A DNA stretch of 10,079 bases, from the NCBI GenBank assembly GCA_964590495.1, contig CAZPWQ010000125.1, forward strand, positions 1 through 10,079, given 5' to 3'. Each line of letters starts with the position of its first letter. The stretch's first letter is position 1. The notes beneath the pieces are model-generated. The model was given only the letters and a program-made list of their open reading frames with translations, did not search any database and was not told the origin of the DNA. Origin of the DNA: CAZPWQ01 sp964590495. Lineage in GTDB: Bacteria > Bacteroidota > Rhodothermia > Balneolales > Balneolaceae. Both the position numbers and the translations under genes were made by a program. This document shows positions 6,443 through 10,079 of this stretch, in pieces.

Positions 6443-7083
6443 CAGATAACATAAGCGGTGTGTATCTTGTAGTTGATCCGGCCGTGGACCGGCCGATATT
6501 GCTGGAGAAAACCCGGCGGGCCCTGGAAGGCGGTGTGGGCATCCTGCAGATCTGGAACCACTGGCCGGAGGAGGTGGGTGAGGAAGGAAAGGTACAGCTG
6601 GTAAAGGATATCCTTGAGGTGGCAGATGCATATGACGTCCCGGTACTGATCAATGAGGAGTGGGAGCTTTTGAAGTCCACAGAACTGGCCGGTGTCCACT
6701 TCGATGAAATCCCCGCCGGCTTCGGGCGGATCAGATCGGAGGCCGGTCGCGATTTCATTGCCGGCATCACCTGCAGCAATGACCTGGAGACAGTTAAATG
6801 GGCGGATGAGAACGAACTGGATTACATCTCGTTTTGCGCCATGTTCCCGTCACCGTCGGTGGACAGCTGCGAGATCGTCCGCCCCGAAACCGTCCAAAAG
6901 GCGCGGGAATTAACTGATATCCCGCTGTTCCTTTCCGGCGGCATTACCCCGGACAGTATCGGTGAATTGAGGGTGCTCGATTTCAACGGCGTAGCGGTGA
7001 TATCGGGTATCCTGAATTCGGAGGAGCCGCGACAAAAGGCGGAAGAATATGTGAAAGCGGTAGGCAGTAAGCAGCGGCAGTAG
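6433..7083 (+). CDS. ThiE/TenI-like protein with altered active site
   Basis: This 216-residue TIM-barrel protein matches the thiamine-phosphate synthase/TenI family along its length: GVYLVVD (9-15), GGVGILQIW (33-41), VPVLINE (69-75), GVHF (87-90), GITCSND (111-117), FPSPS (138-142), LSGGITPDSI (167-176) and GVAVISGIL (186-194). ThiE joins HMP-PP to thiazole phosphate. Key ThiE positions differ: QLRxK is Q39-I-W41-N-H43, IND is IN74-E75, and the TxTK phosphate loop is S140-P-S142-V143. TenI's catalytic His is also absent (GITCS for GxSxH). It may use a changed substrate or be regulatory. ATG 6433 (10-base overlap) and ATG 6439 (ATGA overlap) are both possible; GGAGG at 6424-6428 serves either. 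The C-terminus (AVGSKQRQ) is encoded by a heptamer repeat. Confidence 0.85.
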   Translation: MEMTDNISGVYLVVDPAVDRPILLEKTRRALEGGVGILQIWNHWPEEVGEEGKVQLVKDILEVADAYDVPVLINEEWELLKSTELAGVHFDEIPAGFGRIRSEAGRDFIAGITCSNDLETVKWADENELDYISFCAMFPSPSVDSCEIVRPETVQKARELTDIPLFLSGGITPDSIGELRVLDFNGVAVISGILNSEEPRQKAEEYVKAVGSKQRQ

Positions 7084-7105
7084 GCGGTTATTCCCGATTA
7101 CCGCC
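7060..7105 (+). repeat. GTAGGCA heptamer array at the ThiE-like stop codon, followed by a hairpin
   Basis: The units are GTAGGCA (7060-7066), GTAAGCA (7067-7073), a 6-base GCGGCA (7074-7079) and GTAGGCG (7080-7086). The stop TAG at 7081-7083 is part of the last unit, so the array supplies both the C-terminal residues and the stop. GGCGGT (7083-7088) pairs with ACCGCC (7100-7105) around an 11-base loop. No T-run follows. It could mark the 3' end of the operon mRNA. Confidence 0.65.
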
Positions 7106-7108
7106 AGG

Positions 7109-7359
7109 TTCATATTCCTGGTAACCGACCCACCCTCTACTACACCAAGGTTTCGTAGAGCGGGCCAACCCCTCCTCCCGAACCGTCGGGACTGAAAACC
7201 ACAGCGAAACAAGGAGGGGCTTGAAGTTGCTGATATTTTTGAAAAGAGTCACTCCTTCCTTGTCCGCCGGGTTTTGGCGGATAGGGAAGGAGCCGGAGCC
7301 TGCTCAACGAAGCCAGCGGTTTTGGGGCGTAGTTTAGGATGGGTCAAAAAAGCAGTGAG
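7109..7359 (+). repeat. Structured 250-base element A, copy 1
   Basis: This is a direct repeat of 9186-9439, with long identical runs and few gaps. Three hairpins are visible. CTCTAC (7135-7140) pairs with GTAGAG (7155-7160). CCCCTCCT (7169-7176) pairs with AGGAGGGG (7212-7219), enclosing CCCGA/TCGGG (7177-7181/7186-7190). CTCCTTCC (7252-7259) pairs with GGAAGGAG (7285-7292), with an inner stem TCCGCC/GGCGGA (7263-7268/7276-7281). GACCCACCC (7127-7135) and GGATGGGTC (7337-7345) form imperfect inverted ends (8 of 9). There is no credible reading frame. It separates the ThiE-like gene from the Trm112-like gene and ends 43 bases before the latter. Confidence 0.8.
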
Positions 7360-7374
7360 CCCGGACAAAGCTAG

Positions 7375-7388
7375 AAATTAAAAATGAA
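7375..7388 (+). repeat. Two AAATTAA-type heptamers before the Trm112-like gene
   Basis: AAATTAA (7375-7381) is followed directly by AAATGAA (7382-7388). The same AAATTAA unit occurs twice in a row at 7964-7977. It is short and AT-rich, so chance is possible; it is noted because heptamer units recur at other gene borders here. Confidence 0.35.
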
Positions 7389-7402
7389 GAACTACTAACA
7401 AA

Positions 7403-7669
7403 ATGACCGAATCATTACTGGAAAAACTTTGCTGTCCGATCGACAAGCACGATCTGGACACCCACATCTTCACCAAAAATGAAGACGGGGAAATCCTCGA
7501 AGCACTGATGACCTGTCCCGGGTGCAACCGGTACTTCCCGGTCGTGTACGGCATCCCCATCCTGATCCCCGACCAATACCGCGACGAATCCCTCGAAAAA
7601 CCGCTGCTGAAAAAATGGGGCTTCAGTATTCAGGAAGGGAGTGCGAAGCCGTTATTGCTGGAGAAGTGA
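7403..7669 (+). CDS. Trm112-like (UPF0434-type) zinc-ribbon protein
   Basis: The 88-residue protein begins LLEKLCCPIDKHDL and continues with LMTCPGCNRYFPVVYGIPIL, the Trm112/YcaR layout: an N-terminal knuckle, a CPxC knuckle and the conserved FPVxxGIPIL strand. The second knuckle C38-P-G-C41 is intact. The first reads C10-C11-P-I-D14 where CPxC is usual, so D14 or H16 may replace a cysteine ligand, or zinc may be lost. In archaea and eukaryotes Trm112 stabilises and activates class I methyltransferases acting on tRNA, rRNA and release factors; bacterial roles are less settled. A methyltransferase of that class leads the nearby operon on the same strand. The stop TGA is part of a GAAGTGA unit. 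No clear Shine-Dalgarno precedes ATG 7403. Confidence 0.85.
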   Translation: MTESLLEKLCCPIDKHDLDTHIFTKNEDGEILEALMTCPGCNRYFPVVYGIPILIPDQYRDESLEKPLLKKWGFSIQEGSAKPLLLEK

Positions 7670-7693
7670 GAAGCAAGAAGGAGTGCCATGTCA
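7663..7693 (+). repeat. Heptamer array (module D, copy 2) spanning the Trm112-like stop codon
   Basis: GAAGTGA (7663-7669), GAAGCAA (7670-7676) and GAAGGAG (7677-7683) are in exact 7-base phase and are followed by TGCCATGTCA. The TGA of the first unit is the stop codon of the Trm112-like gene. The last two units and the tail are identical to 9076-9099, and the tail resembles 4229-4243. Confidence 0.75.
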
Positions 7694-7734
7694 GTGGATG
7701 TAAGCTGGACGTCTCAAATGTTAGCCTTTTCCGT

Positions 7735-7860
7735 ACCCACCCCGTCCCGCTCACAAACCCATGAGCGGTCCACCCCTCCGCCGGAGGGGAATTATGTCTT
7801 GCCAAGCATGGGCTAAGAGACTATCCATCGACCGCCCAACGATAAATCGTCAGGCGATTA
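7735..7860 (+). repeat. Hairpin element B, copy 2
   Basis: This repeats 2161-2290. CCGCTCA (7747-7753) pairs with TGAGCGG (7762-7768). CCCCTCC (7773-7779) pairs with GGAGGGG (7783-7789) around GCC. The distal hairpin keeps ACGAT/ATCGT near 7840-7851. Loop length and spacer differ from copy 1 while the stems are kept. The rest of the 317-base gap (to 7986) holds a CTTAGTG-type fragment, palindrome C and an AAATTAA array; I see no gene. Confidence 0.7.
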
Positions 7861-7928
7861 TGAACACTGGTAACTTATCTTATCGAGCTAAGTGCCTTAG
7901 TGTCGGGTAGGCCTAATTTTCCGTCCTT

Positions 7929-7960
7929 CACTGGCGAGGGAATGAATTCCCTCGCTAGTG
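7929..7960. repeat. Palindrome C, copy 2, downstream of the VAT1-like gene
   Basis: CACTGGCGAGGGAAT (7929-7943) pairs with ATTCCCTCGCTAGTG (7946-7960) over 15 bp with a single G/T pair and a 2-base spacer. It lies 27 bases beyond the stop of the minus-strand gene at 7987, between that gene and the convergent Trm112-like gene. Its position would suit a bidirectional 3'-end structure, but no T-run is adjacent. Confidence 0.65.
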
Positions 7961-7963
7961 ATT

Positions 7964-7984
7964 AAATTAAAAATTAAAATAATG
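7964..7984 (-). repeat. AAATTAA heptamer array just past the VAT1-like stop codon
   Basis: AAATTAA occupies 7964-7970 and 7971-7977, followed by a degenerate AATAATG. Read with the minus-strand gene the unit is TTAATTT, which contains TAA. It starts two bases after the TGA stop. It is a short, low-complexity array. Confidence 0.45.
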
Positions 7985-7986
7985 CG

Positions 7987-9012
7987 TCACGGCACTAAAA
8001 CAACCTTCCCGACATTCTTTCGTTCCTCGATATAGCGGTGGGCCTCCCGTACATCATCAAACGAAAACGTCGTATCCACATTCGGATTGATCCAGCCCTC
8101 CTTGATGCCGGCCAAAAGTGCCTGTATCCAACCGTCCGCTTTCTCCCGTTCGTTCCAGAGGTGACCCAGATTGACACCGAAGACCCCGCGGTTTTTATTC
8201 AGCAGCGAAAGCGGATGAAACAGCGGCATCTGCACGACCGTCTTCAGCATATTCCAGTAGCTATTGATGCCCGCTCCCGGACCCTTGCTGGCCGTTGAAA
8301 CGCCGAACATGCCCAGGCGTCCGGTCGAACACAGGGCTTTATAACTGCGCTTCCACTCCTTCCCGCCCAGCGGGTCGATGATCAGATCGATACCGCGCCC
8401 GCCGGTGAGATCCATGATCACCTCATACCAGTCGTCGTTGCGGTAGTCGATAGCGTGATCCAGCCCCCGGTGCTTCAGGAAATCGTGCTTGTGCTGACTG
8501 GCCGTGCCGTAGGTGACCGCCCCCAGGTGCCGGGCGATATCGAGCGCGGCGATCCCCACGCCTCCGCCCGCATTGTGGATCAGCACCGATTCCCCTTCAT
8601 GCAGCGAACCCATCACTGACAGCAATACCCACGCCGTAATATAATTGACCGGCACCGCGGCCGCCTCCTCAAAAGAGAGCCGCGACGGCTTTTCATAAAC
8701 CTGGAGCTCGTTTACACACACCTGTTCCGCCTGACCTTTAAAACGGCACACGGCGATCACCTCTCTGTCGATCCAGCTGTCATCGATCTCATCTCCGACC
8801 GATTGCACCACACCCGAAACCTCATACCCCATTACACACGGTTTGGAGGGAGCATCCGGGTACTGTCCCTTGCGGGCCAGCAGATCGGCGAAATTAAGTC
8901 CGGAGGCTTTGACATCGATGATCAGGTTGTCAGCTTCCGGCACCAGGTCCGGCACTTCCTGCACTTCGAGGACGTCGTAACTTCCGTTGGCAGTATTTAC
9001 TATTTGTCGCAT
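7987..9012 (-). CDS. Zinc-independent medium-chain oxidoreductase, VAT1-like (quinone-oxidoreductase family)
   Basis: The 341-residue protein fits the medium-chain dehydrogenase/reductase family. The GroES-like N-terminal half carries SGLNFADLLARKGQYP (37-52), PCVMGYEVSGVV (58-69) and EEAAAVPVNYITAW (115-128). The nucleotide fold has AGGGVGIAA (148-156), typical of NADPH binding in quinone oxidoreductases. The structural-zinc cysteine cluster of alcohol dehydrogenases is absent. The C-terminal stretch NKNRGVFGVNLGHLW, the PNVDTTFSFDDVREAH region and ERKNVGKVVLVP resemble eukaryotic VAT1. Substrates are probably quinones or enones, but none can be named. It is a single minus-strand gene with no visible Shine-Dalgarno. 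It faces the Trm112-like gene tail to tail and has no evident link to the thiamine operon. Confidence 0.92.
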   Translation of the reverse strand: MRQIVNTANGSYDVLEVQEVPDLVPEADNLIIDVKASGLNFADLLARKGQYPDAPSKPCVMGYEVSGVVQSVGDEIDDSWIDREVIAVCRFKGQAEQVCVNELQVYEKPSRLSFEEAAAVPVNYITAWVLLSVMGSLHEGESVLIHNAGGGVGIAALDIARHLGAVTYGTASQHKHDFLKHRGLDHAIDYRNDDWYEVIMDLTGGRGIDLIIDPLGGKEWKRSYKALCSTGRLGMFGVSTASKGPGAGINSYWNMLKTVVQMPLFHPLSLLNKNRGVFGVNLGHLWNEREKADGWIQALLAGIKEGWINPNVDTTFSFDDVREAHRYIEERKNVGKVVLVP

Positions 9013-9061
9013 GGCGTTAACGTATCGAAAATTGGAGAAAGTAACTAGCGAAAAGGAGGGA

Positions 9062-9137
9062 GAAGCGAGAAGTGAGAAGCAAGAAGGAGTGCCATGTCAT
9101 TTTTTCGGATCTGACTGGAGGAAAGGAGGCCGGATTT
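9062..9137 (+). repeat. Heptamer array and tail (module D, copy 3)
   Basis: GAAGCGA (9062-9068), GAAGTGA (9069-9075), GAAGCAA (9076-9082) and GAAGGAG (9083-9089) are in exact phase. TGCCATGTCA and a tail containing GGATCTGACTGGAGGAAAGG follow and parallel 4229-4281. Unlike copies 1 and 2 it is not at a gene end: it lies about 50 bases upstream of the VAT1-like start, so it may fall in that gene's promoter region. Confidence 0.7.
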
Positions 9138-9144
9138 AATGGAT

Positions 9145-9171
9145 CACCAGCGAGGGAATTTCATTCCGTCG
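9145..9171. repeat. Palindrome C, copy 3 (degenerate)
   Basis: CGAGGGAAT (9151-9159) pairs with ATTCCGTCG (9163-9171) with one mismatch and a 3-base spacer. It is preceded by CACCAG, matching CACTAG/CACTGG in the other copies. This copy is the weakest and has lost one pair. Confidence 0.55.
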
Positions 9172-9185
9172 TATAATGTGGCAAA

Positions 9186-9439
9186 TTCATGTTCCCAGTA
9201 GCCGACCCACCCTCTACTACACCAAGGTTTCGTAGAGCGGGCCAACCCCTCCCCCCGAACCGTCGGGACTGAAACCCACAGCGAAACAAGGAGGGGCTTA
9301 GAAAATTGCTGAAAACCTTAGAAAAGAGTCACTCCTTCCTTGTTCCGTGTTTTTGCGGAATAGGGAAGGAGCCGGAGCCTGCTCAACGAAGCCAGTGGTT
9401 TTGGGGCGTAGTTTAGGATGGGTCTGAAAAACAGTGAGC
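9186..9439 (+). repeat. Structured 250-base element A, copy 2
   Basis: Same orientation as copy 1. CTCTAC/GTAGAG is at 9212-9217/9232-9237. The second hairpin is CCCCTCCC (9246-9253) with AGGAGGGG (9289-9296), losing one pair by a T-to-C change, with CCCGA/TCGGG inside (9254-9258/9263-9267). The third keeps CTCCTTCC with GGAAGGAG, while its inner stem is TTCCGT/GCGGAA (9343-9348/9355-9360). Inverted ends are GACCCACCC (9204-9212) and GGATGGGTC (9416-9424). The remaining gap, 9440-9547, has another hairpin (CCGAA 9477-9481 with TTCGG 9498-9502, enclosing GATCC/GGGTC) and no gene. Confidence 0.8.
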
Positions 9440-9547
9440 TCTGTCGAACCCGTTGGACCGTGCCAAAGGCATTCTCCCGAAAGGATCCCTTTGGGTCTTC
9501 GGAACAAAAGCAACGGTCGGGCCGTGATTTTCGGCGGTCGGGATGTG

Positions 9548-9582
9548 TTATTCCTAATTCCCAATTCTTAATTCCTAATTCT
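9548..9582 (-). repeat. Five-unit heptamer array supplying the YehS-like stop codon
   Basis: On the plus strand five units are in perfect phase: TTATTCC, TAATTCC, CAATTCT, TAATTCC and TAATTCT. Read with the minus-strand gene the unit is GGAATTA. The last four sense codons and stop of the YehS-like gene (AGA ATT AGG AAT TAA, residues RIRN) are array sequence. Confidence 0.8.
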
Positions 9583-10038
9583 GTTGGTAAGTCCCTTCAA
9601 AAAATACCGCAGAACCTGATCCCCGCATTCCCGGTAATTTTTGCTTCCTTTACTGCGGAACAGCGCGCTCATCTCATGCTTCGAGAGCGAAAAACCCGCA
9701 GACTCCAGGATATCATGCATATCCTTCTCCCGCAGCTTAAACGCCACGCGGAGCTTCTTCAGCACCATGTTGTTCGTGACCGGCGTCTTAATCGGACGCT
9801 CCGGGTGGTCGTCGCTCTTCCCGCGCTTGTAGTAGATCAGTCCGTCCAGGAAATGCGCCATCAGTTCATTACTGCAATCCTCCTCCTTCTCATCAGCCGG
9901 CTCATCCTGGTTCGCAAAAATAGCCTCAACCTCGCCACGTTCCGGCTTATACCCCCGCATCTTCAGGATTTTGGCGATTTCAATATCATCCAGATCAAGC
10001 ATATAGCGGATGCTCTGTATTACGTCGTCGTTTCTCAT
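9568..10038 (-). CDS. yehS: YehS-like DUF1456 protein
   Basis: The 156-residue protein has the two-copy DUF1456 layout. The first copy is DVIQSIRYMLDLDDIEIAKI (5-24) through CSNELMAHFLDGLIYYKRG; the second is NNMVLKKLRVAFKLREKDMH through FSLSKHEMSALFRSKGSKNY and RECGDQVLRYFLKGL. The length equals that of E. coli YehS as I recall it. The molecular function is not established. A linker rich in acidic residues (ADEKEED, 48-54) lies within the first half. The start ATG at 10038 gives the expected MRNDDVI opening. Downstream (10039-10079) nothing further is visible. The C-terminal RIRN and the stop come from a heptamer array placed at the normal end of the family, so no domain is lost. Confidence 0.93.
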   Translation of the reverse strand: MRNDDVIQSIRYMLDLDDIEIAKILKMRGYKPERGEVEAIFANQDEPADEKEEDCSNELMAHFLDGLIYYKRGKSDDHPERPIKTPVTNNMVLKKLRVAFKLREKDMHDILESAGFSLSKHEMSALFRSKGSKNYRECGDQVLRYFLKGLTNRIRN

Positions 10039-10079
10039 GCAGTGGTGTGGGATTTTTTGGATTAGCTTGTCCGTAAGAT

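Noticed and set aside
5555..6631. Minus-strand open frame of 358 codons opposite the AIR-synthase-like gene
   Set aside because: It spans two plus-strand genes with clear family motifs. The translation is rich in Pro, His and Arg without domain signals, as expected of a shadow frame.
4656..7083. Bacimethrin-type thiamine antimetabolite cluster, because a methyltransferase sits with ThiE
   Set aside because: The known cluster needs a thymidylate-synthase-like enzyme and other genes that are absent here. Methyltransferase plus ThiE alone is not enough.
7735..7860. Small protein encoded in element B (minus-strand frame with HNSPPAEGWTAHGFVSG)
   Set aside because: The two copies of element B differ by a one-base length change in the first loop, which shifts the frame, while the stems are kept.
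7109..9439. Possible CRISPR array
   Set aside because: Only two large copies lie 2 kb apart with genes between them. There are no regular short repeats with unique spacers and no cas genes.
9298..9564. Minus-strand frame over element A with a peptide also present in copy 1
   Set aside because: The shared peptide only reflects the DNA repeat. In copy 1 the frame is broken by a stop, and the changes between copies preserve base pairing, not codons.
9418..10065. Plus-strand open frame of 215 codons
   Set aside because: It starts in repeat DNA and runs antisense through the YehS-like gene, which matches DUF1456 over its full length on the minus strand.

Overview
The window is a bacterial chromosome segment with seven complete protein genes and one gene cut by the left edge. 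I find no phage genes, transposases, tRNAs or rRNAs. Weak or absent Shine-Dalgarno sequences before most genes, a membrane-anchored Mur ligase, a hybrid sensor kinase and many intergenic palindromes suggest a member of the Bacteroidota/Balneolota/Rhodothermota group. That placement is an inference and is only moderately secure.

Layout. On the left, a minus-strand sugar nucleotidyltransferase (N-terminus only, 1-97) diverges from a plus-strand MurF-like ligase with a membrane N-terminal region (307-1980). A 423-base palindrome-rich gap follows, then an AT-richer hybrid histidine kinase with a C-terminal receiver domain (2404-4194). The next gap ends in a clear TPP (thiamine pyrophosphate) riboswitch (4479-4575). 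It leads a tight, overlapping three-gene operon: a class I methyltransferase (4656-5381), a PurM/HypE/ThiL-type AIR-synthase-related protein (5378-6442) and a ThiE/TenI-like protein (6433-7083). A Trm112-like zinc-ribbon gene (7403-7669) follows on the same strand after a 250-base structured repeat. On the right are a VAT1-like zinc-free medium-chain oxidoreductase (7987-9012, minus) and a YehS/DUF1456 protein (9568-10038, minus).

How the genes may work together. The riboswitch ties the methyltransferase, the AIR-synthase-like protein and the ThiE-like protein to thiamine status. ThiE followed by a ThiL-type kinase would make the last two steps to TPP. However, the ThiE-like protein has lost several expected phosphate-binding residues, and the kinase-like protein looks closer to HypE. 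The chemistry may therefore differ, and the leading methyltransferase has no place in the standard pathway. The nearby Trm112-like protein could be an activator of that methyltransferase, because Trm112 activates methyltransferases in archaea and eukaryotes.

The noncoding DNA is unusually organised. Gaps are mosaics of reused modules: a 250-base multi-hairpin element present twice (7109-7359 and 9186-9439) whose central stem shows compensatory changes; a second hairpin element present twice (2161-2290 and 7735-7860); a GCGAGGGAAT palindrome present three times; and several different 7-base tandem arrays. Four genes (kinase, ThiE-like, Trm112-like, YehS) take their stop codon from such a 7-base array, and a fifth has one just past its stop.
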